Position numbers and translations under genes: made by a program. A model generated the notes under the pieces. It did not search any database and was not told the DNA's origin. It worked only from the letters and a program-made list of their open reading frames with translations. From positions 1 to 42,339 of the forward strand of contig CALXZI010000010.1 in assembly GCA_944393205.1 (NCBI GenBank): a stretch of DNA of 42,339 nt. The letters are read 5' to 3'. Source of the stretch: an uncultured Alphaproteobacteria bacterium (GTDB lineage: Bacteria; Pseudomonadota; Alphaproteobacteria; RF32; CAG-239). Positions 1-7,849 of this stretch are shown one piece after another; positions within the stretch are counted from its first letter, which is position 1, and each line of letters begins with the position of its first letter.

Positions 1-110
1 GGTCTACTCCCCTCCTTGATGACTTCGGCTCGTCTCGGTCGCTGCCGCTTCCCTTACTTGCCGGTCATCTTCGGGCGCTTTGGCCTTAATTTTGCCTAAA
101 CATACACAAA
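1..110. other. GC-rich left edge, no gene recognised
   Basis: By hand count about 59% of the first 90 bases are G or C, much higher than the AT-rich sequence that follows. The + strand has an open frame from base 1 to a TAA at 97-99 with no recognisable product. The - strand has a frame rich in Ala, Glu and Arg that is also unrecognised. This may be the end of a gene or a repeat that begins outside the window. I assign no function. Confidence 0.3.
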
Positions 111-167
111 GGAATTGATAAAATCAACTCTTTTTTTGTGTTTTTTTAAACTTTTTGTGAAACACTG

Positions 168-173
168 TATAAT
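168..173 (+). promoter_or_regulatory. -10 box TATAAT upstream of the coiled-coil gene
   Basis: A perfect TATAAT lies about 90 bases before the ATG at 266. At the expected 17-base spacing the -35 is only TTTAAA, so the -35 is poor. The flanking sequence is T-rich. It probably drives the coiled-coil gene and perhaps the following dusB-trkA genes. Confidence 0.45.
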
Positions 174-265
174 CAGGGTTGTGGATAGTTATTTATCTGT
201 TTAAAATAAACCAAAAGTTTCTATAATAAACTTTAATATTGGATAGAATAATCAGGATTTACATT

Positions 266-2350
266 ATGCAGGATGAGAACAAAAATATTCCGGATTTCTT
301 AAAAAACAGCGCCTCTCAAAGCGAGAATATTACCGAAACCAAAGTATCGGCAGAAAAAAGTCCTTTAAAAAAAATTTTTGCAGGACTTTCCACTCTTTGG
401 ATTGGTTTGATCATCGCCTATATTCAGTTTTTTTTAGGCTGGGGCAGTCTGTCCGCGCTTATGCCTAGTGAATTTATCGGATTTTTAGCCGCAGCATTCC
501 TTTCTTTGGCCGTTCTTTTGCTTATTACAGCTATTATTTTTCGGATTTCACAAAATGCAAATCAATCTGTTCTGGCCGAAAAAGCTTTAAACAAAATACT
601 CGGTTCGCAAAATAACAATCTTTTAACCGGTATGATTACGCAATCTTTGCAAAAACAAATTCAGGATTTAAATAACGCCGCCGCGCAAATGGCACAACAA
701 ACCGCGGCGTTGAAACAAACTTTGGAAATTAAAGCAGAAGATTTTACCAAAATCAGCGACACATTAACCTCTTGTTTTTCAGTTAATTTAACAAAGCTTG
801 ATGAAAGCACGACACAACTGGTCGCACAATGTCAGGCGGCTTCGGAAACGGCGGAAAAATCAGTCTCACAGTTTTCCGCACAAAGTGAATTTTTGCGCAA
901 TGACGCTAAAGCGTTAATAGATGACTTAAATCCACTCATTAATGAAACTTTGGCAACAGCCGAACATTTAAAGACGATGACACAAGAAAACCGTCGGGAA
1001 ATGGAACAAGCCAATGCCGACATGGCTGAATTTGCCCAAAAGCATAAAAAAAATTTGGAAGAAACGTCTAATTTGCTTAAAGATAGCAATGCTCGGTTGG
1101 AAAAAACCCTGTTACAGACAGCAGACAACTGCGAAGAGATATATAAACGGCTTGATACAGGAATTTCACACATTGAGAACAGTCTTAATACCCACAAACA
1201 ACTGGCCGCCGAGCAATCCGCCCTTTTGGATAAAAATTCGGCTTATTTGGATGGCAAATTGGGCGAATACGGACGCTTAATCAGTATGGAAGTTGAGGCT
1301 ATGATTGAAAGATCCTCTTCTTTGGATACAAATGTCAAGAATCAACTGAACACTTTAAACACCGCCAGAGAAAGCATTGATAAAATTCTTAACGGTGCTA
1401 ATAGCTCTTTGGAGCAAAAATCAGCTCGCGCCATTAAAAATATTGAAAAAATTATTACCGGATTGGACGGTGAATTATCCAAGTTAAATGAATTTATCAA
1501 AAAAACCGAAAGTAAAAACGACGAAGTACAGTCAACGGCCGAAAAAATTACCCGTAAAATCGGAGATATCAGCGCTGATTTAGGTAAAAAGGTTGATGAT
1601 TTACAAACGCGTGCGGTTGAAGCCATAGACAAGTTTAACGAAGTCAGCGGCGTGGTACAAAAAAACACTTCGCAATTGTCTGAAACAGCAAACGTAATTG
1701 TCATTAAAGGCAAAGAGGGTGCTAAATCTCTAGAAAAACAAAAAGACGACATCCTATTGGCTGTTGAAGCTTTGGAAAATGTCAAAAAACGAGTTGCCGA
1801 AATTGGGCAAGCCTTGAAAAAAACTTCCGGTGATACTGATGAAATATTTACAAATTATCGGCAGCAAATCGGCGATTTCGGAAGTCTTATCAGCCGACAG
1901 GTGGAACTTTTAAACGAAAGTCAAGAACAATCAGAACAGCGCTTGTTTTCGCTTAAACGTAAATACAAAGAATTAAGCGTGGATAATTTTATTGAAGAAT
2001 CCTCGGGACTTATTCAAAGTTTGGAAAACATTTCCGTTGATATCAACCGTCTGTTCAATAAAAACGATGACGATGATTTGTGGAAGAAATTTTATGGCGG
2101 AGACCATGCCGTTTTTGCCCGCCATGTGGTAAAAAACCTAAATCGCAAACAAATCGTCAAAATCCGTGAAGAATATGAAAAGAATGAAAATTTCCGACAA
2201 CTGACCGATCGTTACATTCGTGAGTTTGAGGAACTGCTTGAGGCTGCTCGCGGTTGTGAACGGCCGGAAATTTTGCTTTCCATTTTTTCCAACGCCGATG
2301 TCGGTAAAATATACTATGTTTTAGCGCGGGCATTGGATCGTTTGAATTAA
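266..2350 (+). CDS. Membrane-anchored long coiled-coil protein
   Basis: A 694-residue protein of unknown function. An N-terminal cytosolic tail is followed by two hydrophobic segments (about residues 38-58 and 70-93). A long Gln/Glu/Lys/Ala-rich stretch (about 105-580) with heptad-like spacing predicts an extended coiled coil. A more globular C-terminal domain of about 110 residues is rich in Arg and aromatic residues. The layout recalls methyl-accepting or RmuC-like envelope proteins, but I see no HAMP, MCP-signalling or nuclease motif, so I do not name it. I chose the ATG at 266 because AGGA lies nine bases upstream; a TTG at 239 in the same frame would add nine residues. It ends 21 bases before dusB and may be co-transcribed with it. 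A structural or scaffold role at the inner membrane is inference. Confidence 0.85.
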   Translation: MQDENKNIPDFLKNSASQSENITETKVSAEKSPLKKIFAGLSTLWIGLIIAYIQFFLGWGSLSALMPSEFIGFLAAAFLSLAVLLLITAIIFRISQNANQSVLAEKALNKILGSQNNNLLTGMITQSLQKQIQDLNNAAAQMAQQTAALKQTLEIKAEDFTKISDTLTSCFSVNLTKLDESTTQLVAQCQAASETAEKSVSQFSAQSEFLRNDAKALIDDLNPLINETLATAEHLKTMTQENRREMEQANADMAEFAQKHKKNLEETSNLLKDSNARLEKTLLQTADNCEEIYKRLDTGISHIENSLNTHKQLAAEQSALLDKNSAYLDGKLGEYGRLISMEVEAMIERSSSLDTNVKNQLNTLNTARESIDKILNGANSSLEQKSARAIKNIEKIITGLDGELSKLNEFIKKTESKNDEVQSTAEKITRKIGDISADLGKKVDDLQTRAVEAIDKFNEVSGVVQKNTSQLSETANVIVIKGKEGAKSLEKQKDDILLAVEALENVKKRVAEIGQALKKTSGDTDEIFTNYRQQIGDFGSLISRQVELLNESQEQSEQRLFSLKRKYKELSVDNFIEESSGLIQSLENISVDINRLFNKNDDDDLWKKFYGGDHAVFARHVVKNLNRKQIVKIREEYEKNENFRQLTDRYIREFEELLEAARGCERPEILLSIFSNADVGKIYYVLARALDRLN

Positions 2351-2371
2351 CAAAATTCGGAACCGCAAAAT

Positions 2372-3349
2372 ATGGTTTTGTTCAATAAATTACCCAGCAA
2401 TGTTTTTTTAGCACCAATGGCCGGCATCACTGACCGACCAACACGGCAAATTGTTTATGACAAAAGCGATGGCCATGTAACGCTGGTTTCGGAAATGGTG
2501 GCCATCAATGCTTTATCTCGTAAAAATGCCAAAACTTATCGTATTGCAGATGTGCGGGCAGAAAAACATCCCGTCATTGTGCAGCTTGTGGGTACCGATC
2601 CGGCAATGTTTGCTGACGCGGCGCAACTAGCGGCAGAACTTGGCGCAAGCGGCATTGACATCAACATGGGATGTCCGGTTCGGAAAATCACAACCAGCGG
2701 TGCAGGTTCGGCGTTAATGAAAAATCCGCAGTTGGCTGCGGATATTATTCGTTCGGTGGTTGACGCGGTTAAGCTTGGCGTCAGTGTTAAATTTCGTAAA
2801 GGTTGGGATAATAACAATATCAATGCCGTTGAATTCGCAAAAATGTGCGAAGCAAACGGTGCGGCTTTTGTTACCATTCACGGCCGAACCAAAGCGCAGG
2901 GATATTCCGGTACGGCGGATTGGCAGATTATCGCCGATGTAAAGAAAACGCTTAAAATTCCGGTGGTTGGAAACGGTGATGTTTTTTCCCCAGAAACAGC
3001 CAAACAAATGTTGGAACAAACCGGCGCCGATGGCGTGATGGTCGGCCGTGCAGCCTTGGGGGCTCCGTGGCTTCCGGGGCAGATTGATGCGGTTGTGCGC
3101 GGTCAGAAACCGACTTTTCCGACAATTGCCGAAATCAAGCATACTTTACAAAAACACATTGCTTTACTTAAAGATTATTATGGGGAAAAATTAGCGTTGG
3201 CATTGTCGCGAAAATATGTTTGTTGGTATTCCAAAAATCTTTATGATGCCAAACGTTTTCGGGAAAACTATATGAAAATAAACGATTACCAAACTGCTTT
3301 GGATGAAATTGAAAAATATTTCAGACAAAATAAAGAAAGGACAGAATAA
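2372..3349 (+). CDS. dusB: tRNA-dihydrouridine synthase B
   Basis: An FMN-dependent enzyme that reduces specific uridines in the D-loop of tRNA to dihydrouridine using NADPH. The 325-residue length fits DusB. The TIM barrel opens with APMAGITD (residues 14-21). INMGCPVRK contains the catalytic Cys101. IHGRTKAQGYSG and the FMN-phosphate region GNGDV...GVMVGRAALG follow, and the C-terminal helical domain carries RKYVCWY. The start ATG follows the previous stop by 21 bases. The stop TAA directly abuts the trkA ATG. In many alphaproteobacteria dusB (formerly nifR3) is followed by ntrBC and ntrYX; those genes are absent here. The E. coli-style operon with fis is also absent. Confidence 0.95.
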   Translation: MVLFNKLPSNVFLAPMAGITDRPTRQIVYDKSDGHVTLVSEMVAINALSRKNAKTYRIADVRAEKHPVIVQLVGTDPAMFADAAQLAAELGASGIDINMGCPVRKITTSGAGSALMKNPQLAADIIRSVVDAVKLGVSVKFRKGWDNNNINAVEFAKMCEANGAAFVTIHGRTKAQGYSGTADWQIIADVKKTLKIPVVGNGDVFSPETAKQMLEQTGADGVMVGRAALGAPWLPGQIDAVVRGQKPTFPTIAEIKHTLQKHIALLKDYYGEKLALALSRKYVCWYSKNLYDAKRFRENYMKINDYQTALDEIEKYFRQNKERTE

Positions 3350-4711
3350 ATGAAGATTATCGTCGGCGGCGCCGGAAGCGTCGGAAGAAGCATTATCGGT
3401 TATTTAAGCCGCGGAAACAATGATATCGTGGTGGTTGATACTGACGCCGAGCGGTTAAGTGAAATCGCACGGGAATTTGATGTCCAACCGGTAACCGGCT
3501 CAATTTCGCACCCGAACATACAAGAAAAAATCAACGCAGAAAAGGCTGATATTTTAATTGCCGCTACTGATAACGACGAAGTGAACATGGTGGCTTGCGA
3601 AGTTGGATATTCTTTATTCAACATTCCTAAAAAAATTGCCCGTATAGATTCAGAAGAATTTTTAAGTCCAGTTTGGAATACGCTTTATAATGAAAAAAGC
3701 CTGCCGATTGATTTGGTTATTTCACCCAACGCCGATATTGCCGAAGCTATTTTAAGGATTGTTGACTTTCCGGGAAGTCAGGAGGTTTTTCCGTTGGCCG
3801 ATGAACAGCTATATCTTATCAGTTTTAGATGTCCAGAAAGCTGCCAGTTGTTTAATTTCAACATTTCTGAAATTTATGATAACTTTAAGGATATTAAGTT
3901 TTTGATTTTGCAGATTTTGCGCGACGGGCAGAATTTTTATCCCAAACCTGACGAATCTGTTCGCTACGGCGATGAAATCTATTTGATGGCCGCCAAAAAT
4001 GATTTGTATGATTTACTACACGCATTCGGAATTGACCAAAAAATCAATGAGAGAATCGTGATTTTCGGCGGAAATTCTATTGCCCATAATATTGCCAAAA
4101 CATTTGACGATAATGATAATATTTTAAGCTGCAAAATTATTACCAATGATGCTAAAGAAGCTCAAAATCTGGCTATAAGTCTGGATAAGGCTGATGTTAT
4201 TCAAGGCGAGATGATGAGCGATATTATCTTAAAAGACGCCGGTATAGACATTGCCGATGTGACCATTGCCGTCACAACGCAAGATAAAGATAATTTATTG
4301 GCTTCTCTTCTAGCCAAACATAACAATGTCGGTTCAACGATATCTCTTGTAAACTCACGCGCTTATGATAATTTGATAGACAATATCGGTGATAACATTA
4401 TTGTTGATAGATCTTCGGTAACCATCTCCAAGATTTTGCAAGATATTCGTAAGGCAAACCTGCATAACGCTTATTCTTTAGGTCGCGGGTTCGGAGAAAT
4501 CTGGGAGGTTAAAATCAGTGAAGAAAACCCGCTCATCGGCAAAAAAGTTTCAGAGCTCGCCTTGCCTGAACGATGCCGAATTGCGGTTTTGTTGCGTGGT
4601 GACGAAATATATTGGTCGCCAAACGCCGAAGCTATTGCAGCAGGCGATGTCTTTATTATGTTTGTAACACCAGCAGGAATTAAAAAAATGGAACAACTCT
4701 TAAGTTACTAA
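3350..4711 (+). CDS. trkA: Trk potassium-uptake regulatory subunit TrkA
   Basis: A peripheral cytosolic subunit that binds NAD(H) or nucleotides and gates the TrkH/TrkG potassium channel. The 453 residues form two RCK halves. The first begins with the Rossmann motif GGAGSVG at the N-terminus and has VVDTDAERL at the end of strand 2. A second nucleotide-binding half starts near residue 237 (IFGGNSIAHNIAK). Each half is followed by a TrkA-C-like segment, the second ending near FVTPAGIKKME. Length matches full-length TrkA of about 455 residues. The ATG touches the dusB TAA, so translation is coupled. No trkH lies in the window. In many alphaproteobacteria trkA is followed by hfq and hflX; here an unrelated cysteine-rich gene follows. 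Confidence 0.95.
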   Translation: MKIIVGGAGSVGRSIIGYLSRGNNDIVVVDTDAERLSEIAREFDVQPVTGSISHPNIQEKINAEKADILIAATDNDEVNMVACEVGYSLFNIPKKIARIDSEEFLSPVWNTLYNEKSLPIDLVISPNADIAEAILRIVDFPGSQEVFPLADEQLYLISFRCPESCQLFNFNISEIYDNFKDIKFLILQILRDGQNFYPKPDESVRYGDEIYLMAAKNDLYDLLHAFGIDQKINERIVIFGGNSIAHNIAKTFDDNDNILSCKIITNDAKEAQNLAISLDKADVIQGEMMSDIILKDAGIDIADVTIAVTTQDKDNLLASLLAKHNNVGSTISLVNSRAYDNLIDNIGDNIIVDRSSVTISKILQDIRKANLHNAYSLGRGFGEIWEVKISEENPLIGKKVSELALPERCRIAVLLRGDEIYWSPNAEAIAAGDVFIMFVTPAGIKKMEQLLSY

Positions 4712-4714
4712 CTC

Positions 4715-4743
4715 TTGACGATTGGAAAAAAATCAGGTATTAT
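4715..4743 (+). promoter_or_regulatory. Sigma-70 promoter of the cysteine-rich protein gene
   Basis: TTGACG at 4715-4720 and TATTAT at 4738-4743 are separated by exactly 17 bases. Each box is one mismatch from consensus. It lies just after the trkA stop and about 35 bases before the ATG at 4780, which has GGGAG at 4768-4772. This makes the downstream gene an independently transcribed unit and suggests strong constitutive expression. Confidence 0.75.
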
Positions 4744-4779
4744 GGAATGTATAGAGATCTTTATATTGGGAGAATTATC

Positions 4780-6735
4780 ATGAAAAAACTGTCTGCCCTT
4801 TGCTTTGCTTTAGCTGTCTTTTTTTACACTACAGCAGCATATAGCCGTATTTGCTTTTTAGGTGATACGGACTGTCAAGCCGGCATATTTAAAGCTACCG
4901 ATAACGTCCCCTGCTCTTCCCAAAATAGCAGTTGGATTCATGAAAGCGATATGTGCCGCGGCTTGGAATATGGTTCACCGGTTTGTAACGATTCAACCGG
5001 TAACTATTATGCCGAATCGTATTGTCCTAGCGGATATACGGATATATCGGAAATAGATGATTCAAAATACGTCTGCGGCGGTTCTTTGTTGTGCAACAAG
5101 TGTTGCGCCAATGAAGATATTATGTGCTCGCCCAGCAAGTACAGCATCTGTTCAAACAATTCAACCGGCGTTATCGGCGGTGAAGATTCTATGTGCGAGG
5201 ATAAAGAAGGCATTAAGTACACCAGATGCCAATGCGATAAAAGTGTTTATCCGACACAGTGCACCGGCGCAGGTTTAACCGGTGATTACTCATCAAGCTG
5301 TACAGATGACAGTGGTCAAATCTGGTTTAAAACTTGCTCCTGTAAATCAGGATGGATGAGAGCGTCTTCTGCTGACATCAAATGTTCTGCAGAATGCGAC
5401 GGTCATTGCAGTTTGGGTGAACAAACATTAATCCCCGGAACTTTGGAATATTGCTGGACAGGTTCGGAATGTAAATACGATCCCAACGACCCAGATAATC
5501 CTAATTACGAAGATGATGAGGAGGTTTGTCTCGTGGTGTACCAGAGCGACTTTGATAAATTCTGGGGTGGTTATGACGTAAACGGCAAATGTAACAACTT
5601 GACGGTTGATTGCGCCTCTTTGGGTTATACAACCGGAACGGCCGGTACCGGCGTGAAATGTGCCGACGGCACCGAGCCTTATCGTTGCCCGTTTGACCAC
5701 AGCATTGTCTACTGCGAATTTAATATTGAAGGCGCGTGTGATTTTATTACAAAAGAAGATTGCGAACTCAATTACTTCGGTTCTGTCTGCGAACGCGGAG
5801 CTGATAAGTGTTTCAAGCCTTCGGCTTGTAAGACAAATTACAGCAAAAATGCCGACTCTTGCGCCAACGGCGTGGCCGGTAAGTGGACTTTAGGCGAATC
5901 TGATAATTATGGTTGTGCAATTTGTCAATGCGAAACGACCTGTGCTGACACGCTTCGTATTCTGCCCGCCAATGCAGATCCTGTCTATGAAAAATGCTCG
6001 GCTTGTAATGAAACGGTTGATATTATGGTAGACTTTACCTGTAAAGCCGGTTACATTAAGAGCGATGATGGCACCACCTGCGTTGAAGACTGCGGTGATG
6101 AGTTCAAGTTGGATAAATGTCCGACAAACAGCTTGTGCGAACAGTGCTTGAGCGGTAAAAAGCTTAAATATAAAGCCATTGGTTGTAAAGACGGTTTTGC
6201 AAAAACCTCTTTGGGTTGCGGCTTGTTCGGCGCCAACGCTTGGACAATCGGCACGAAAGATGACAACGGCTGCGGCGCTTGCGTACCGTATGATTGCGGT
6301 AGCGACTACAGCGCAACGGCGACTTGTCCGTCTAACTACTATGGTCAAAAGCAAACACAGTTGTGCCTGACTTGCTATTCCGGTCAAGACATAATGATGA
6401 AAGTCTACAAGGACTGTTTTGATGCCGGTTATGAGTATGACTGCGGTTCTTACTGCTCTAACACAAACGAGACCGGTATTTACGGAGAAACCAGATGTAC
6501 TAGCAACCCAAATGACTATGATATAGGTGGAACCGTAACTCCGGGTACTGGTGGCGGCGGTGCTCCGTGCGCAAATGTATGTAACCCGCCCAACCAGAAC
6601 AGTTGTGAATGCAAAAAGTGCCAGAGACCGAACTATTGTATTAACGGTCCCGGTGCCGGCGGCATGGATCCGACGTGCTGTCAGATGAATGAAAGTGAAG
6701 ATTCAGTAAATACTAATCCGAGTATTTATCGCTAG
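4780..6735 (+). CDS. Secreted cysteine-rich repeat protein, function unknown
   Basis: A 651-residue exported protein. The N-terminus (MKKLSALCFALAVFFY, cleavage probably after AYS) is a Sec signal peptide. By eye the mature part has about 68 cysteines, roughly 11%, many as CxxC, CxC or CC pairs. That predicts many disulphides or metal-binding knuckles. An internal duplication is visible: a unit with Cys, W-[TL]-[IL]-G, D-N-[YG]-GC and C-x2/3-C begins near residue 361 and again near residue 480, 119 residues apart. A Gly-rich linker (TPGTGGGG) precedes a compact Cys-rich C-terminal tail. No transmembrane or cell-wall anchor is seen. I chose the ATG at 4780 over one at 4747 because of GGGAG seven bases upstream and because it starts the signal peptide. 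The look is of small EGF- or furin-like modules, but I cannot assign a family. Confidence 0.9.
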   Translation: MKKLSALCFALAVFFYTTAAYSRICFLGDTDCQAGIFKATDNVPCSSQNSSWIHESDMCRGLEYGSPVCNDSTGNYYAESYCPSGYTDISEIDDSKYVCGGSLLCNKCCANEDIMCSPSKYSICSNNSTGVIGGEDSMCEDKEGIKYTRCQCDKSVYPTQCTGAGLTGDYSSSCTDDSGQIWFKTCSCKSGWMRASSADIKCSAECDGHCSLGEQTLIPGTLEYCWTGSECKYDPNDPDNPNYEDDEEVCLVVYQSDFDKFWGGYDVNGKCNNLTVDCASLGYTTGTAGTGVKCADGTEPYRCPFDHSIVYCEFNIEGACDFITKEDCELNYFGSVCERGADKCFKPSACKTNYSKNADSCANGVAGKWTLGESDNYGCAICQCETTCADTLRILPANADPVYEKCSACNETVDIMVDFTCKAGYIKSDDGTTCVEDCGDEFKLDKCPTNSLCEQCLSGKKLKYKAIGCKDGFAKTSLGCGLFGANAWTIGTKDDNGCGACVPYDCGSDYSATATCPSNYYGQKQTQLCLTCYSGQDIMMKVYKDCFDAGYEYDCGSYCSNTNETGIYGETRCTSNPNDYDIGGTVTPGTGGGGAPCANVCNPPNQNSCECKKCQRPNYCINGPGAGGMDPTCCQMNESEDSVNTNPSIYR

Positions 6736-6750
6736 TGAAAGTCGGATGAT

Positions 6751-6788
6751 AAAAAAAGCGCTCCGTGGTTTTATCGGAGCGTTTTTTG
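6751..6788 (+). terminator. Rho-independent terminator of the cysteine-rich gene
   Basis: CGCTCCG (6759-6765) pairs with CGGAGCG (6775-6781) around a nine-base loop. The stem is flanked by a run of A before and six T after, so the stem extends by A-T pairs. It lies 16 bases after the stop codon. The symmetrical A and T tracts could also terminate - strand transcripts. Confidence 0.85.
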
Positions 6789-6825
6789 TATGGTTCAAAA
6801 ACAATATCCCCTGCCACTCAAGACG

Positions 6826-6850
6826 AAGACGCTTTAATGCGTCTTTTTTT
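6826..6850 (+). terminator. Second rho-independent terminator
   Basis: AAGACGC (6826-6832) pairs perfectly with GCGTCTT (6839-6845) around the loop TTTAAT, and T residues continue to 6850. It stands about 40 bases behind the first terminator, with no gene between them. It is either a backup for the highly expressed upstream gene or the end of an unseen short transcript. Confidence 0.8.
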
Positions 6851-6872
6851 ATAAATCAATAAGTTAACCGAA

Positions 6873-6920
6873 TCCGTGTGAGATGTCATCAAAGAGGCTG
6901 TTTCCCGCTTGTTACACGGA
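6873..6920. repeat. Inverted repeat in intergenic sequence
   Basis: TCCGTGT (6873-6879) is matched by ACACGGA (6914-6920). One G-T and one A-T pair can extend the stem inward, leaving a loop of roughly 30 bases. No promoter is evident on either side. It might be part of a structured RNA or a decayed element. The rest of the stretch 6851-6963 shows no gene. Confidence 0.35.
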
Positions 6921-6963
6921 CAAACCCAAACGAAATTCTTTATTTTACAAGCATTTAATGTGG

Positions 6964-7003
6964 TTGGAATCTTATAGCCTTTGGGGATAATTTAAGATTC
7001 CAA
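6964..7003. repeat. 11-bp perfect inverted repeat spanning the stop of the orphan gene
   Basis: TTGGAATCTTA (6964-6974) and TAAGATTCCAA (6993-7003) are perfect complements around an 18-base loop. The right arm contains the last sense codons and stop of the - strand gene that ends at 6992. There is no T-tract after the stem on the - strand, so it is not a classical terminator. It could protect the 3' end of the message or be the edge of a small mobile or duplicated piece. Confidence 0.6.
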
Positions 7004-7525
7004 GGTAATATATTTTGGTGGAATTATACCGCCTTTGATGACAATCAGATAGTATGGAACGACAGAAAAGCGTAAGCCTAATTTTTCATCGCAAACAGAC
7101 CAATCTACTGGTGAAGTGTCAATATCGTTAATTGAAGCCAATTTTACCATATGTTCATCAACGTCTTGAGGTAAATCTTTATTCATGTTGGAGCGGAGTG
7201 CCGGAGAAACATAAACAGCTTCAATTAATCCGTCTTTTTGTAGAGCATCTAAATCAATAGAGAACAAGTCAGCGTTCTCAATAAAAGGTTTGAACATATT
7301 GATGCTTTTTTCAGTCCATTGAATGGGTTCGGAAAAACCTCTGATTGCACGGCTGCGCCCTTCAAAACAATTTTCCATCCAGTTGACAATTCCGGCATGC
7401 GTTGTTTCGCCGCCGGTACGCTTGTAGTAATACCCTAAATCAGCATTAGGATTTTTTGCAAACGACAATATCCCCTCAGTCAGAGCTGTATTTCCTTTGG
7501 TAATATAGTGGTAAAGTTTTGTCAT
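6992..7525 (-). CDS. Orphan hypothetical protein (start LYHYITKGNTAL)
   Basis: A 177-residue soluble protein that I do not recognise. It has no signal peptide or membrane segment. The N-terminal LYHY, followed by a short loop, a Gly-rich region and a Glu-containing segment, faintly recalls ADP-ribosyltransferase folds of the DarT kind, in which a YH motif opens the domain. That comparison is speculative, because no full H-Y-E or R-S-E triad can be assigned. I start at the second Met (7525) because GAAAG precedes it. A TATTAT box (- strand, 7551-7556) overlaps the first codons of the longer form, which begins at 7552, and so argues against that form. It stands alone between terminators and a non-coding gap and may have been acquired horizontally. 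Confidence 0.7.
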   Translation of the reverse strand: MTKLYHYITKGNTALTEGILSFAKNPNADLGYYYKRTGGETTHAGIVNWMENCFEGRSRAIRGFSEPIQWTEKSINMFKPFIENADLFSIDLDALQKDGLIEAVYVSPALRSNMNKDLPQDVDEHMVKLASINDIDTSPVDWSVCDEKLGLRFSVVPYYLIVIKGGIIPPKYITLES

Positions 7526-7849
7526 ATTGATTTCTTTCAAATTTTTACGCATAATAGCATATTCTTCAGATAAATGGAATAATAAAAGTCCGTGTATTAT
7601 CCTATATCCCCCGCCAAAACAGGTATATGCAGACAGACAAACCCTGCTGCAAGACTTATGAAGCCTTATATCCGGACAAATGAAAGTCCGGAACTCTTGA
7701 TACCGTTTGCGTAAGCTTGTGGAAGTTTATAAACGTTAAACATCTATACAGCCAAGTTTGATATATAACTTTGACTAAAGAAACAGCTGATAAACAATTG
7801 TTTGGAGGGCTGATTTCGCAAGACTTTTTTTATCTTTTGTTGATGCTGA
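7526..7849. other. Non-coding gap of about 320 bases with a hairpin
   Basis: I see no convincing coding frame. It contains a possible -10 box for the orphan gene (TATTAT on the - strand at 7551-7556), a perfect hairpin (TCCGGAC 7671-7677 with GTCCGGA 7686-7692, eight-base loop) and a 10-base palindrome GTTTATAAAC at 7725-7734. The hairpin has no T-tract on either side, so it is not an obvious terminator for the long - strand run that ends at 7850. Confidence 0.5.

Noticed and set aside
180..188. DnaA-box-like TGTGGATAG
   Set aside because: A single site with one mismatch; no cluster of boxes, no AT-rich unwinding element beside dnaA or dnaN, so no origin call.
5890..6387. - strand open frame of 165 codons inside the cysteine-rich gene
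   Set aside because: It overlaps a clear signal-peptide gene with promoter, ribosome site and terminators. Lack of stops is explained by TGC/TGT codon bias on the other strand.
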